Assembly (NCBI RefSeq): GCF_903915725.1 | Contig: NZ_CAIWTY010000034.1 | Span: 1-64,000, forward strand | From: an uncultured Rhodopila sp. | Lineage (GTDB): Bacteria; Pseudomonadota; Alphaproteobacteria; Acetobacterales; Acetobacteraceae | Direction: 5' to 3' | Length of the DNA stretch: 64,000 nucleotides | Part shown: positions 45,130-54,773 of the stretch, in pieces | How positions within the stretch are numbered: position 1 is the stretch's first letter | Layout: every line of letters starts with the position of its first letter | Program-made: the position numbers and the translations under genes | The notes under the pieces: model-generated | Database searches by the model: none | What the model was told of the DNA's origin: nothing | Seen by the model: the letters and a program-made list of their open reading frames with translations, nothing else

Positions 45130-46818
45130 ATGAATCGCTTCAAAGCCCTTGCCGGCGCGGCCCTGTTGACCGCCGCGCCGGTGTTCGCCTATGCCGAAGG
45201 AATCGACGGCGGCCCCAAGCAGACCACCAACTGGTCCGCGATCTCGATGTTTATCGCCTTCGTCTTCCTGACGCTCGGCATCACATATTGGGCGGCCCGG
45301 CGCACCAAGTCCGCCGCACAGTTCTACTCCGCCGGCGGCGGCATCACCGGCGTGCAGAACGGCATCGCCATCTCCGGCGACTATATGTCGGCCGCGTCGT
45401 TTCTCGGCATTTCCGGCCTGGTCTACATGTCCGGGTATGACGGGCTGATCTACTCGGTCGGTTTCCTCGTCGGCTGGCCCGTCGTTACATTCCTGATCGC
45501 CGAACCGCTGCGCAACCTCGGCAAGTATACCTTTGCCGACGTCGCCTCGTTCCGGCTCGGCCAGACCGAGACCCGCATCCTCGCGGCCTGCGGCTCGCTC
45601 GTCGTGGTGGCCTTCTACCTGATCGCGCAGATGGTCGGCGCCGGCAAGCTGATCCAGATCCTGTTCGGGCTGGACTACTGGATGGCGGTCGTCATCGTCG
45701 GCATCCTGATGATCGTCTACGTGACGTTCGGCGGCATGCTGGCGACGACCTGGGTGCAGATCATCAAGGCGGTGCTGCTGCTGTCGGGCGCTTCGTTCAT
45801 GGCGTTCGCGGTGCTCTGGCACTTCAACTTCAGCCTGGAGACGCTGTTCGCAACCGCGGTGCAGGTGCATCCGAAGCACCTGGCGATCATGGAGCCGGGC
45901 ACCCTGGTGGCGGACCCCGTGTCGGCGATCTCGCTGGGCATGGCGCTGATCTTCGGCACCGCCGGGCTGCCGCATATCCTGATGCGTTTCTTCACCGTGT
46001 CCAACGCCAAGGCCGCCCGCAAGTCGGTGCTCGTGGCCACCGGACTGATTGGCTACTTCTACATCCTGACCTTCATCATCGGCTTCGGCGCGATCACCCT
46101 GGTGGCGACCAACCCGGCCTTCCTCGACCCGGCCATCGCTGCGTCCAAGGGAGCATTGGTGGCGATCAAGGGCGGCTCGAACATGGCGGCTATCCACCTC
46201 GCCAGCGCGGTGGGCGGCAACCTGTTCCTCGGCTTCATCTCCGCCGTCGCCTTCGCCACCATCCTGGCCGTCGTCTCCGGTCTGGCCCTGGCGGGCGCAT
46301 CCGCCATCAGCCACGACCTGTTCGCCACCGTGATCCGCAAGGGGAAGGTGGATGAGCAGGCCGAGATGCGGGTGTCGAAAGTCGCCACGGTTGCGTTGGG
46401 CATCCTGGCCATCGTGCTGGGCATCGCGTTCGAGAACCAAAACGTCGCCTTCATGGTGGGCCTGGCATTCTGCATCGCGGCATCGTGCAACTTCCCGGTG
46501 CTGCTGCTGTCGATCTACTGGCGCGGCCTGACCACGCGGGGCGCGCTGATTGGCGGCCTGCTCGGCCTGGGGTCGGCGGTGATCATGGTGGTGCTGTCGC
46601 CGGCCGTGTGGGTGGTGACGATGGGCCATCCGAAGGGCAGCGCGCCGTTCCCGTACGACAACCCGGCGCTGTTCTCGATGACGATCGCTTTCGTCGGCAT
46701 CTGGCTGTTCTCAGTCCTCGACAAGAGCCGCCGCGGGACGATCGACCGCAACGGCTTCGATGCGCAGTTCGTCCGTTGCCAGACCGGCATCGGCGCCAGC
46801 AGCGCGTCGTCGCACTAA
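45130..46818 (+). CDS. actP: Cation/acetate symporter
   Basis: 562 residues of the sodium:solute symporter family with about 13 membrane helices. A cleavable-looking N-terminus ([20 protein letters not shown]) precedes the core. The core contains [40 protein letters not shown] and [20 protein letters not shown], which are ActP hallmarks. It imports acetate and related short acids using a cation gradient. It is coupled to DUF485 and followed by a hairpin and the cNMP/CBS/DUF294 gene, a conserved acetate-signalling arrangement in proteobacteria. Confidence 0.94.
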   Translation: MNRFKALAGAALLTAAPVFAYAEGIDGGPKQTTNWSAISMFIAFVFLTLGITYWAARRTKSAAQFYSAGGGITGVQNGIAISGDYMSAASFLGISGLVYMSGYDGLIYSVGFLVGWPVVTFLIAEPLRNLGKYTFADVASFRLGQTETRILAACGSLVVVAFYLIAQMVGAGKLIQILFGLDYWMAVVIVGILMIVYVTFGGMLATTWVQIIKAVLLLSGASFMAFAVLWHFNFSLETLFATAVQVHPKHLAIMEPGTLVADPVSAISLGMALIFGTAGLPHILMRFFTVSNAKAARKSVLVATGLIGYFYILTFIIGFGAITLVATNPAFLDPAIAASKGALVAIKGGSNMAAIHLASAVGGNLFLGFISAVAFATILAVVSGLALAGASAISHDLFATVIRKGKVDEQAEMRVSKVATVALGILAIVLGIAFENQNVAFMVGLAFCIAASCNFPVLLLSIYWRGLTTRGALIGGLLGLGSAVIMVVLSPAVWVVTMGHPKGSAPFPYDNPALFSMTIAFVGIWLFSVLDKSRRGTIDRNGFDAQFVRCQTGIGASSASSH

Positions 46819-46829
46819 CCCGAAGGTTT

Positions 46830-46857
46830 CCCGGGCGCGGTCAAACCCGCGCCCGGG
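46830..46857 (+). terminator. Intercistronic hairpin after actP
   Basis: CCCGGGCGCGG (46830-46840) and CCGCGCCCGGG (46847-46857) pair perfectly around a 6-nt loop, 11 nt after the actP stop. There is no U-tract and the next gene starts 24 nt later. It is therefore more likely a partial terminator, processing site or mRNA-stabilising stem that lowers expression of the downstream gene relative to actP. Confidence 0.5.
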
Positions 46858-46881
46858 ACCCTAAGGGGGGAGGCTATCGCG

Positions 46882-48681
46882 ATGCCCAACGCCTTCGACC
46901 CCAACAACCCGCCCTTCGACCGGCTGACCGGGCCGGAGATGGAGACCCTGCGCAAGGCGCTCGACATCGGCTATTTCCGGCCGGGCGAAACCATCATCGC
47001 CCAGGGCGCGCCCGCGGAAGCGCTCTACGTCGTCATCAAGGGCGTCGTTGAAGAACGCGACGGCGACGAGGTCACCGGCCTGCTCGGTCCCAAGGACTCC
47101 TTCGACGGCCGCGCCCTGGTACACGGGGAGAGCGGCAGCGCCTTTGCCGCCCGTGAGGAGACTCTGTGCTACGTTCTGCCCAAGGCGGTGGCGCTGGCCC
47201 TGGTGCACGACAACCCGCGCTTTGCCGCGTTCTTCTATCTTGAACTGTCTCGCAAGCTCGACGCCCTGGCGCGTGAGGATGAGGACAGCCGCGTCGGCAC
47301 GCTGATGCGCGCCCGGGTCCGCGACATGAGCCTGTATCCGGCCTCGTTCATCGATGCCGACGACACCATCGAAACCGCCGGCCGCCGCATGCGCGACGTC
47401 AATACCAACGCCCTGTTCGTGCGCAACGGCGACCAGATCGGCTTCATTACGGGAATGAATTTATCCAAGGCGCTGGTGCTGGACCGCATGCCGCTCGATG
47501 CGCCGGTGGCGCCGATCGTGCATTACAATGTGATTTCTTTGGCGCCGGATGACTTCATCTACTCGGCGCTGATCCTGATGACCAAGACCAACAAGCGCCG
47601 GGTCGCGGTGCATGATGGCAAATCCTATATCGGCATCCTGGAAGACATCGAGCTGCTGAGCTACCTGACCGGCAACACGCAGATGGTGGCAGGCCGGATC
47701 GATCGCGCCGTCGCGGTGCCGGAACTGATCACCGCGGCCCGGGAAATAGGCGAGCAGGTGCGCATGCTGCGCCGCCAGGCGGTTAAGGTGGAGGCAGTGG
47801 CGGAAATCGTCTCCGACCTCAATCGCCGGCTGTTCGCCAAACTGTTCGACCTGATCGCGCCGCGCGCGCTGCGCACCGGCGCCTGCCTGGTGGTGATGGG
47901 GAGCGAGGGCCGCGGCGAGCAGACCGTGCGAACCGACCAGGACAACGCCCTGATCCTGGCCGCACCGGTGGAGGAGGCGGTGCTGGACAAGTTCCGCCAC
48001 GACTTCACCGCGGCGCTGGAAAGCTTTGGCTTTGCCCCCTGCCCCGGCAACGTGATGGTGCGCAACCCGGCCTGGTCGCAGACTGTGGACGCCTACACGA
48101 CGATGTTCCACCACTGGGTGGCGATGCCGGACGAGCACTCGCACATGAACGTGGCGATCCTGTACGATGCCGTCGCGGTGGCAGGCGACGCGAAGCTGCT
48201 GGCGCGGACCAAGGCGGAACTGATGGAGACGGTGCGCGGCCGCAGCGCCTTCATGGTGCATTTCGCCCGCGCGATCGACGCCTTCCCGATGGCGCTCGGC
48301 TTCTTCAACAAGCTGGTTGCTCGCGACGGCCAGGGCGACGCGGTGGATTTGAAGAAGGGCGGCATCTTCCCGATCGTGCATGGCGTGCGCAGCCTGGCGC
48401 TGGAGCGCGGGCTGACCGAAACCAACACCGCCGCCCGCATCCAGCGGCTGGTGGAAATCGGCACGTTCAAAGCCGATTTCGGGCGGGAACTGACGCAGTC
48501 GCTGTATTTCCTGATGACCCTGCGGCTGGATGCGAAACTCACCGCCGCCGGCACGTCGGGGGCGCTGGTGCGGCCGGCGGACCTGTCGAGCACGCAGCGC
48601 GACCTGCTGCGCGACGCGTTCCAGGTGGTCAAGCAGTTTCGGGAGATCGTGCGCCGGCACTTCAACCTCGGCGCGTTTTGA
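46882..48681 (+). CDS. cNMP-binding/CBS/DUF294 nucleotidyltransferase-like signalling protein
   Basis: 599 residues. The N-terminal cyclic-nucleotide-binding domain (residues 10-125; GYFRPGETIIAQGAPAEALY) precedes two CBS domains (about 150-275). The DUF294 nucleotidyltransferase domain has the GlnD-like motif GSEGRGEQTVRTDQDNALIL near 340-359. DUF294_C follows to the end. The domain set resembles sensors that link nucleotide levels to acetate uptake. Targets are unknown. It lies 63 nt after actP with a hairpin between them, and the exonuclease gene follows, a frequent neighbourhood. Confidence 0.92.
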   Translation: MPNAFDPNNPPFDRLTGPEMETLRKALDIGYFRPGETIIAQGAPAEALYVVIKGVVEERDGDEVTGLLGPKDSFDGRALVHGESGSAFAAREETLCYVLPKAVALALVHDNPRFAAFFYLELSRKLDALAREDEDSRVGTLMRARVRDMSLYPASFIDADDTIETAGRRMRDVNTNALFVRNGDQIGFITGMNLSKALVLDRMPLDAPVAPIVHYNVISLAPDDFIYSALILMTKTNKRRVAVHDGKSYIGILEDIELLSYLTGNTQMVAGRIDRAVAVPELITAAREIGEQVRMLRRQAVKVEAVAEIVSDLNRRLFAKLFDLIAPRALRTGACLVVMGSEGRGEQTVRTDQDNALILAAPVEEAVLDKFRHDFTAALESFGFAPCPGNVMVRNPAWSQTVDAYTTMFHHWVAMPDEHSHMNVAILYDAVAVAGDAKLLARTKAELMETVRGRSAFMVHFARAIDAFPMALGFFNKLVARDGQGDAVDLKKGGIFPIVHGVRSLALERGLTETNTAARIQRLVEIGTFKADFGRELTQSLYFLMTLRLDAKLTAAGTSGALVRPADLSSTQRDLLRDAFQVVKQFREIVRRHFNLGAF

Positions 48682-48699
48682 TGCCGACGACGACGCCAT

Positions 48700-48783
48700 C
48701 GTCATGCCGACGGAGGTCGGCATCCACGCCTGTCGATGCAGCAGAAAAAGGCGTGGATGGCTGCCCTACGGCCGCCATGGCGG
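48700..48783. repeat. Dispersed hairpin repeat between DUF294 and exonuclease genes
   Basis: CGTCATGCCGACGGAGGTCG continuing to CATCCACGCC (48700-48730) faces GGCGTGGATGGC...CCGCCATGGCGG (48750-48783). It is the same family as the copies at 21280 and 23492, here in a normal intergenic position between two genes of the acetate operon. Confidence 0.75.
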
Positions 48784-48831
48784 TGAAAGTGACTACGCCG
48801 GTGGCTCGAACACAACGCGGGCAGGTGTGAC

Positions 48832-49503
48832 ATGATCCCGCGCGCGCTGAAGCGGCTGTTCCATCAGATCAGCATTGGCGACCAGTCCTACCGGTTCATG
48901 TTCGATCCCGGCCCGCCGGACGAGGCAGTGGCGTTCGATTGCGAAACCACCGGCTTGGACGTGCGGCGCGACGACATCATCTCCATCGCCGCGGTCAGGA
49001 TTCGCGGCAACCGCATTCTGACCAGCGAGCGGTTCGAAGCGGTGGCGCGGCCGGAAGCCGCGATGAAGATCGATTCGATCAAGGTGCATCGCCTGCGGGA
49101 GATGGATGTCGGCGCCGGGGAGCGCATCGAGGCGATCATCCCGCGCTTCCTGCATTTCGTCGCCGGGCGGCCGCTGATTGGCTACTACGTCGATTTCGAC
49201 GTCCGCATGGTGGACAAATACCTGCGCGGGCTGATTGGTATCGAACTGCCGAACCCGATGATCGAAGTGTCGAAGCTGTATTACGAACGTAAATACAGCG
49301 ATGCGCCGCCCGGCACGACTGTCGATCTTTCGTTCGCTGCGATCATGCGGGATTTGGATCTGCCGGCGCTGGACCAGCACGATGCCTTCAACGACGCGCT
49401 GATGACGGCGATGATGTATCTGCGGCTGAAGGATATGAAGCAGCGGGGGGTGCGGATCGCTCGCACGCGGGAGGTGGACAGGCCGCAGACGACAATCGGG
49501 TGA
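48832..49503 (+). CDS. DnaQ-like 3'-5' exonuclease
   Basis: A 223-residue DEDDh exonuclease. Exo I is VAFDCETTGLDV with Asp36 and Glu38, exo II lies in GYYVDFDVRMVDKY (about 118-131), and exo III is LDQHDAFNDALMTA with the catalytic histidine and aspartate (about 181-194). The N-terminal segment ALKRLFHQISIGDQ is typical of the version encoded after actP-DUF294 in proteobacteria, so its target may be RNA or a signalling nucleotide rather than replication errors. It is the last gene of the acetate operon. Confidence 0.9.
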   Translation: MIPRALKRLFHQISIGDQSYRFMFDPGPPDEAVAFDCETTGLDVRRDDIISIAAVRIRGNRILTSERFEAVARPEAAMKIDSIKVHRLREMDVGAGERIEAIIPRFLHFVAGRPLIGYYVDFDVRMVDKYLRGLIGIELPNPMIEVSKLYYERKYSDAPPGTTVDLSFAAIMRDLDLPALDQHDAFNDALMTAMMYLRLKDMKQRGVRIARTREVDRPQTTIG

Positions 49504-49527
49504 TGGCGAAGGCGCCCGCGTCCCATT

Positions 49528-49553
49528 GTCATGCCGGCACGGGCCGGCATGAC
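49528..49553. terminator. Bidirectional terminator-like palindrome
   Basis: GTCATGCCGGC (49528-49538) and GCCGGCATGAC (49543-49553) pair perfectly with a 4-nt loop, midway between the convergent exonuclease and satP stops. It is a short member of the dispersed repeat family and probably ends both transcripts, although U-tracts are weak. Confidence 0.5.
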
Positions 49554-49572
49554 GGGGATGTAGAGTTTTCTG

Positions 49573-50166
49573 TTACGCCGCCTTGTGCAGGCCGAGCGAA
49601 GCGACCGGCTTCGGGGCCGGAGCGCCGACGGGCAGCACGACGTGGCCGTGCGTCTCGTTGATGATCTCGGCGGCTGCCAGGTAGAAGGCCAGCAGCGCGG
49701 TGAGCAGGCCAAAGTAGCCGCCCACCGTCTTCAGTTCCGGTATGGCGAACAGGTCCGCTGCGGCCAGCAGGAAGAAGGTGATCACCAGCACGAGGAAGAT
49801 CGCCTGCAAGGCGCGGTTGAGCGCCAGGGTGCCGACGAACATTGCCAGCGAGAACACGCCCCAGGCCGCCAGCCACCAACCGACGAAACCGGCCGGCACG
49901 GTGGCGTGCGGGAAGAATTCAAGGAACAGGGCAAAAGTCCACCAGAACGCGCCATAGGCGCAGAAGGCGACAAAGCCGAAGGTGTTGCCGCGCGGCATCT
50001 CCATCAAACCAGCGCAGAACTGAGCCGTACCGCCGAAGGCGAACGCTGTCGCGAGTACCAGGGGGATCGACGTGCCGGTGTAATAGCCGGCATTCACCAG
50101 GCTCAACAACCAGGTCGTCAAAGCAAAGCCGGTCAGCCCGAGCGGGGCCGGATTGGCTAGTTTCAT
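49573..50166 (-). CDS. satP: Acetate/succinate uptake transporter (GPR1/FUN34/YaaH family)
   Basis: 197 residues with six membrane helices. The family signature NPAPLGLTGFALTTWLLSLV occurs at the N-terminus, with GGTAQFCAGLMEMPRGNTFG near the middle. SatP-type proteins move acetate and succinate in response to the proton gradient. The start ATG 50166 (MKLANPAPLG) is favoured because GGAGG lies 8 nt upstream; ATGs at 50172 and 50181 are too close to it. A good FNR-type box lies about 100 nt upstream. It is a second acetate entry system beside ActP. Confidence 0.92.
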   Translation of the reverse strand: MKLANPAPLGLTGFALTTWLLSLVNAGYYTGTSIPLVLATAFAFGGTAQFCAGLMEMPRGNTFGFVAFCAYGAFWWTFALFLEFFPHATVPAGFVGWWLAAWGVFSLAMFVGTLALNRALQAIFLVLVITFFLLAAADLFAIPELKTVGGYFGLLTALLAFYLAAAEIINETHGHVVLPVGAPAPKPVASLGLHKAA

Positions 50167-50266
50167 AGTCATTTCCTCCAATTTCTACCGATACCGGCTG
50201 ACGCTCATGGCCGGACGGCCGCAGTCGGCCATGCCGGCAAATTCCATGACGGCGGCTGTCACGTCT

Positions 50267-50280
50267 TTGACGTGGATCAA
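50267..50280. promoter_or_regulatory. FNR/FixK-type box upstream of satP
   Basis: TTGAC-GTGG-ATCAA is a near-perfect dyad of the FNR/FixK type, centred about 107 nt before the satP start. Activation from -41.5 would put the transcript start near 50232. This suggests induction under low oxygen. It sits in a 268-nt non-coding gap before the patatin gene. Confidence 0.55.
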
Positions 50281-50434
50281 CGACTGTTACGTCGGGCACG
50301 TCTTTCAACACGGCGGGTGTGCCATGGCTTCGCACGAGCAGTCATGCCAAGGATGCCCATGACGTCAATACTACCGAGTAGCGCCCGGCACCCGGGAAGC
50401 CGATGCGCGCACGAGCCATCCGGAGACGCCTTGG

Positions 50435-52213
50435 CTAGCGATTACGGCCCAGAGCCGCCTTGATCTCATCCAGATGGTCCAACGCCGCCTGATGTCCGGC
50501 CGCGATCACCTTCTCATGCGCGTTCCAGTCAAAAATCCCGATATCTCCCACCGCCGGTTTCAGCAGCACGTCGCGGCCGTCGCGGATCGGGTTTGCCGCC
50601 GTGTCGCTGCCGATGGTGCCGACACGCCACAGCAGATCCAAAATACCCGGCAGCCCGGTCTCGCCAGCCGATCGCGCGTCCCGTTCCGACGATCCCACGT
50701 CCACCGCGATCACCGACGCCACCCCGAACCCGTGAATCCCCTCGATCGGCATGTTGTTCAGCACGCCGCCATCAACATAAACCGCGTTGCCTTCCAGTAT
50801 CGGCGGGCAAATCCCCGGCACCGCGGTCGTCGCCCGCAACCAGGTCACCAGCGGCCCGGTCCGGTGCACCGCCGAAACACCCTCGGTGATATTGGTCGAG
50901 ACGCAGAACAGCGGTATCGGCGCATCCTCGATCGTCATGGTCCCGAAGCAGTGGCCGAGCGTCCGGACAAACGCCCGCTCGGAATACAGCGCCGTCCAGG
51001 GCACCGCGAAATCCGAAAACTTTCGCCGGTTGAATGCCATGGCCAGGGCGCGGACGGTGGTCGCGAGATTCCATTCCAATGCACACACCGCAGAAACGAT
51101 GGCGCCGACGCTGGTGCCGCCGACAGCGTCGATCTGGATGTCATGCTCCCTTAGCGCATGGATGACGCCGATATGCGCCAGCGCCTTGGCACCGCCGCCG
51201 GACAGCACCAGGCCGAGCCCGCGCTCGGCGATCAGGCGGCTCGCGCGTTCAATATCGGCGAAAGAACGAATATGAAAATGCCGGCTTGGGTGCACCGCCG
51301 CCAGCCAGCCGGTGGTTTTCCCCGGCACGATTGCGTCCTGCCACAGCAGCATCAGCGCCAGCGGCGTGGTATGCGGAACGTCCATCCGAACCGGCCCCGG
51401 TTCGGCATCACCGTTCGCCACCAGCACGACACGGTCACTTTGCCGGACGCAGAACCGCGTCCACGCCGTCGGATCGCCGTCCGCTTGCAGCAGGACGAAA
51501 TCCGAGTGCTTTTCTATGTCGGAGAACCACGCCGAGGTTCGTTCTGATTTTTGCTTGCTAGCAACGATCACAACCGTGCCGAAGGCCTCCAGGCAAGCGG
51601 CAATCTTTTGGACCACCGGCCTGATGTCGGTCGCGTCATCCGCCGGCACGAAGCAAAATGTGTGACATTTCGGCAGCTTCGCCGACGCCGCCTGGCCGCG
51701 CTGGAGCCTTTGCACGGCGCCGGAACAGACCGCCAGCAAAACGCCATGGCAGCGCGCCGCCGCCGCATGCAGATCGGCTTTTGATATTCGCAAGACCTCG
51801 CTGTTGCGCAGCGCCCGAACGCCGACCGTGTGGGCTTCGCCGGTGAAGAACCCGACGTCTCCGATGACATCTCCGGCGCCAAACCGGTCGAGCATGTCTT
51901 GCCCGCGTCCAGCCGCCCGGAAAGCACCGAACTGGCCGGTCATGACGATATACACCGCCTCCGGCTGCTCGCCTTCCAGGATCAACGTCGTCCCGCCGGG
52001 CACCGACATCAGCGAGCAGATCGAGGTCAATGCTTCGATCGATTTGCCATCCGCGAGAGGAAACGCCGCGCGCAGATCGCGGGCGCGCTCGGCCAGCGTG
52101 TTGTCTTCCTCAGCGCGGCGGGCCGCGGAAAGGGGATGCCGGTACAGCCAGCCGTCCGGGGTCCGCGCATGCAGCTTGAGACTGTTCAAAAGTCGCGTGG
52201 TCCTGTCAGACAT
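50435..52213 (-). CDS. Patatin-like phospholipase with cyclic-nucleotide-binding domain
   Basis: 592 residues resembling neuropathy-target-esterase-type lipases. An N-terminal cNMP-binding domain (about 50-160; LSIC-to-GDVGFFTGEAHTVGVR) is followed by a Rossmann-like middle region (about 190-320). The patatin domain has the oxyanion loop LSGGGAKALAHIG (about 343-355), nucleophile Ser368 in GGTSVGAIVSAV and Asp481 in YVDGGVLNNMP. It probably hydrolyses phospholipid or lysophospholipid and may respond to a cyclic nucleotide. It reads in the same direction as the nitrilase-like gene upstream of the 271-nt gap. Confidence 0.92.
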   Translation of the reverse strand: MSDRTTRLLNSLKLHARTPDGWLYRHPLSAARRAEEDNTLAERARDLRAAFPLADGKSIEALTSICSLMSVPGGTTLILEGEQPEAVYIVMTGQFGAFRAAGRGQDMLDRFGAGDVIGDVGFFTGEAHTVGVRALRNSEVLRISKADLHAAAARCHGVLLAVCSGAVQRLQRGQAASAKLPKCHTFCFVPADDATDIRPVVQKIAACLEAFGTVVIVASKQKSERTSAWFSDIEKHSDFVLLQADGDPTAWTRFCVRQSDRVVLVANGDAEPGPVRMDVPHTTPLALMLLWQDAIVPGKTTGWLAAVHPSRHFHIRSFADIERASRLIAERGLGLVLSGGGAKALAHIGVIHALREHDIQIDAVGGTSVGAIVSAVCALEWNLATTVRALAMAFNRRKFSDFAVPWTALYSERAFVRTLGHCFGTMTIEDAPIPLFCVSTNITEGVSAVHRTGPLVTWLRATTAVPGICPPILEGNAVYVDGGVLNNMPIEGIHGFGVASVIAVDVGSSERDARSAGETGLPGILDLLWRVGTIGSDTAANPIRDGRDVLLKPAVGDIGIFDWNAHEKVIAAGHQAALDHLDEIKAALGRNR

Positions 52214-52484
52214 CAGACCCCTTCGTCACCACCGAATCGTATGCGTGGTAACTCACCCAGCTATAGCGGGTTTGCAGTATGAGAAGCCACGAAGAACCCG
52301 CGCTCCCAATTGTTCGTTATCGACAGCGGATTCCCTGCCGATCGGCGGTCAATAAGACGTGGTGGACGCCGTTCGGCTTACACCGCGCCGCCAAAGGGGT
52401 TGCAGGTGATGGGGTGTGGCGGACTTTGTCCAACGCGCGAAGGCTCAGCGCCGATCGGCTTTCCGGTTCCTCCAGCGCGCCTGT

Positions 52485-53552
52485 TCAGCCGCCGGGCGCC
52501 TTCCAGATGTTGCGCTCTTGCATCAGCCTGACCTGTCGATCGATAACGTCTCTCTTATAGTCGGCGTGACGGCCGGGGATCGTGTCGGCGTACAGGTTTT
52601 TCGGGTAAATCGGCTGCTCGTAAATGATCTGCGCCAGTTCCGCGCGGATGTCCTTGGCCCAGTTGGTCACCTGGGCGCTCTGCCGATGGTGCCGCAACGC
52701 CTCGATATTGATCACGCCGGCAACGAACGTGGAGCCGTTGGTGTCGCGCTGCTTGCCGGCGATTGCGCCGCGATAATCCACGATCATCGACTGCCCGCCG
52801 CCCGCGTCGATCGGCGTTTCGCTGTCGGGATAAAGGTGGTAGCCGCCGATATTAGGCGCTACGACATACATATTGTTCTCCAGCGCTCGCGCCCGGTTGG
52901 AGATCTCGAAGAAATCGTTTTCCGTGAACGGCGCCGGCAGGGAGGCGCGGTAAACCACTTCCGCGCCATTCAGCGCGAGGCCCCGGCCGTTCTCGGGGTA
53001 GCTGCCCTCCATCGCCATCATGATCCCAAGCCGGCCGATGGCGGTGTCGGCGACCGGCCAGAACGCCTGCAAGGTGCGGCCGTATTTCTCGATCCACCAA
53101 TCGAACACGTCATGCGGGGAGACCGAGCGCTCGCACGGCAGCAGCGCCGAGATCTTGTAGTGCTTGAGAATAACATTGCCGTCCGGGTCGACGATGAAGC
53201 CAACATTGAAAAACCGGTCCGGCCAGTCTTCGTGCCGCGCCTTGGCCTGGGCGATAATGAAGCAGCCCCACTGCCGGGCCAGACGGCCGATGCGATCGGT
53301 TTCCGGGCCGGGGATGTCGATGGCGCAGGTGCGGGCGAACTCGGCATGATCGACGTCGAGAACCTCGTCGTTGAAGCCTTGCAGCGCGCCTTCGGGAATG
53401 GCGATCAGGCGGACCGGAATGTCGAGGTTGGACAGCCAGAACGCCGCCTTGGTCAGGCTTTCCAGGTGCTCGAGGTTCTTTCCCATGTCCTCGCGGCGGC
53501 GGATGCCCCAGAAGCTCGGGATCAGTTCGACGGCGGTATAGGGTTCAATCAT
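52485..53552 (-). CDS. Nitrilase-superfamily protein lacking the catalytic cysteine
   Basis: A 355-residue carbon-nitrogen hydrolase fold. The catalytic glutamate lies at Glu54 (AIPEGALQGF) and lysine at Lys133 (VILKHYKIS). Where the nucleophilic cysteine is expected (xxxC-x-x-G/E-x-YPE), the sequence is GIMMAMEGSYPEN with Ala180, encoded by GCG. The rest (GRGLALNGAEVVY, ENNMYVVAPNIGG, GGGQSMIVDYRGA) is well preserved, so this is not simple decay. It may be a non-hydrolytic binding protein or use altered chemistry. Neighbours suggest no substrate. Confidence 0.88.
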   Translation of the reverse strand: MIEPYTAVELIPSFWGIRRREDMGKNLEHLESLTKAAFWLSNLDIPVRLIAIPEGALQGFNDEVLDVDHAEFARTCAIDIPGPETDRIGRLARQWGCFIIAQAKARHEDWPDRFFNVGFIVDPDGNVILKHYKISALLPCERSVSPHDVFDWWIEKYGRTLQAFWPVADTAIGRLGIMMAMEGSYPENGRGLALNGAEVVYRASLPAPFTENDFFEISNRARALENNMYVVAPNIGGYHLYPDSETPIDAGGGQSMIVDYRGAIAGKQRDTNGSTFVAGVINIEALRHHRQSAQVTNWAKDIRAELAQIIYEQPIYPKNLYADTIPGRHADYKRDVIDRQVRLMQERNIWKAPGG

Positions 53553-53721
53553 GCCATCCCCCGGGTAATCAATGCGTGGTAGGAATGGGGCACCTCCGCG
53601 GCTATGGAGTCAACATCCCGGCGTAGCCACCGATCACGATGACACATTACCGGGACCGACCACCCATGCGGCGCGGATTTTGCTGATGTGTCGGCCTGGT
53701 TTATTTGGGAGGAAACAGAAA

Positions 53722-54720
53722 ATGGCGGAACCCAACCCTTTCAGCGCCGAACTCGACAACCTCATTGCCGCGCTGCATGGCGAACTGAAAGCCAACACCG
53801 CCGGGGAATTGGCCAGCTACATCCCGGAGCTGGCCAAGGTGCCCGCCGATTTGTTCGGCATTGCCGTGGCCGACCCGCGGGGCCGGGTGTCCAGTCTGGG
53901 CGACGCTGCCCATGAATTCACCATCCAATCCGTCGCAAAACCGTTCGCCTTCGCGATGCTTCTCGATACCATCGGCCGTGACGCAACCTACCGCAGCGTT
54001 GGCGTGCAGCCGAGCGGGGATCCTTTCAACGCGATCGAACTCGATCCGCGCACGAACCGTCCGTTCAACCCCATGGTCAATGCCGGCGCGATCGCGGTGT
54101 GCGGCCGCTTGCTACAGGCTTTGGGTCCGTCCGCCTTCGACCGGCTGAAGGCCAAACTCGGCGATGCCGCGGGAAGGCCGCTGGACATTGACGAAGCGGT
54201 GTTCCGTTCAGAAAACGAAACCGGGCACCGGAACCGTGCGATCGGTCACTTGCTGCGCGCAGCCGGCGTCTTCGACGTTGACGTCGAGGCCGTCCTCGAT
54301 TTGTATTTCCGGCAATGTTCCATCAAAGTCACCGCCATCGACCTGGCGATGATGGGCGTCACCCTCGCCAATGTCGGCACCAACCCGGTGACGGGGCGCG
54401 AGGTCTTCGGTGTCGATCCGGTGCGCGACACGTTATCGGTGATGTTCACCTGCGGTATGTACAATGCGGCTGGGGAATGGTCCTGCCGGGTCGGACTACC
54501 CGCCAAAAGCGGCGTTGGCGGCGGCATCGTGGCGGTGGTCAATCGGCAGCTCGGCATCGGCGTGTTCTCGCCGCGGCTTGACGAGGCAGGCAATTCGGTG
54601 CGCGGGCAGCTCTGCTGCATCGGCCTCGCCGAGGATCTCGGCCTGCACGCCTTCGACAGCACCAACCCCGGATCGAATTTCCTGCGGGCATGGGACCACG
54701 GGAGTAACAGCCGGAGGTAG
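53722..54720 (+). CDS. glsA: Glutaminase
   Basis: 332 residues from ATG 53722 with GGGAGGA 8 nt upstream; the frame is open back to 53572. It converts glutamine to glutamate and ammonia. The serine-dependent beta-lactamase-like fold shows the S-x-x-K motif IQSVAKPFAF (about Ser70/Lys73). The family stretches PFNPMVNAGAIAV (about 114-126), SENETGHRNRA and AKSGVGGGIVAVV are also present. It diverges from the nitrilase-like gene (169 nt between starts) and converges on mnmE. Confidence 0.94.
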   Translation: MAEPNPFSAELDNLIAALHGELKANTAGELASYIPELAKVPADLFGIAVADPRGRVSSLGDAAHEFTIQSVAKPFAFAMLLDTIGRDATYRSVGVQPSGDPFNAIELDPRTNRPFNPMVNAGAIAVCGRLLQALGPSAFDRLKAKLGDAAGRPLDIDEAVFRSENETGHRNRAIGHLLRAAGVFDVDVEAVLDLYFRQCSIKVTAIDLAMMGVTLANVGTNPVTGREVFGVDPVRDTLSVMFTCGMYNAAGEWSCRVGLPAKSGVGGGIVAVVNRQLGIGVFSPRLDEAGNSVRGQLCCIGLAEDLGLHAFDSTNPGSNFLRAWDHGSNSRR

Positions 54721-54773
54721 ATTGCGATGCCGGGATGAACGCCGGCGTCCGGCCATACTTCGCCGTGGCGCCG

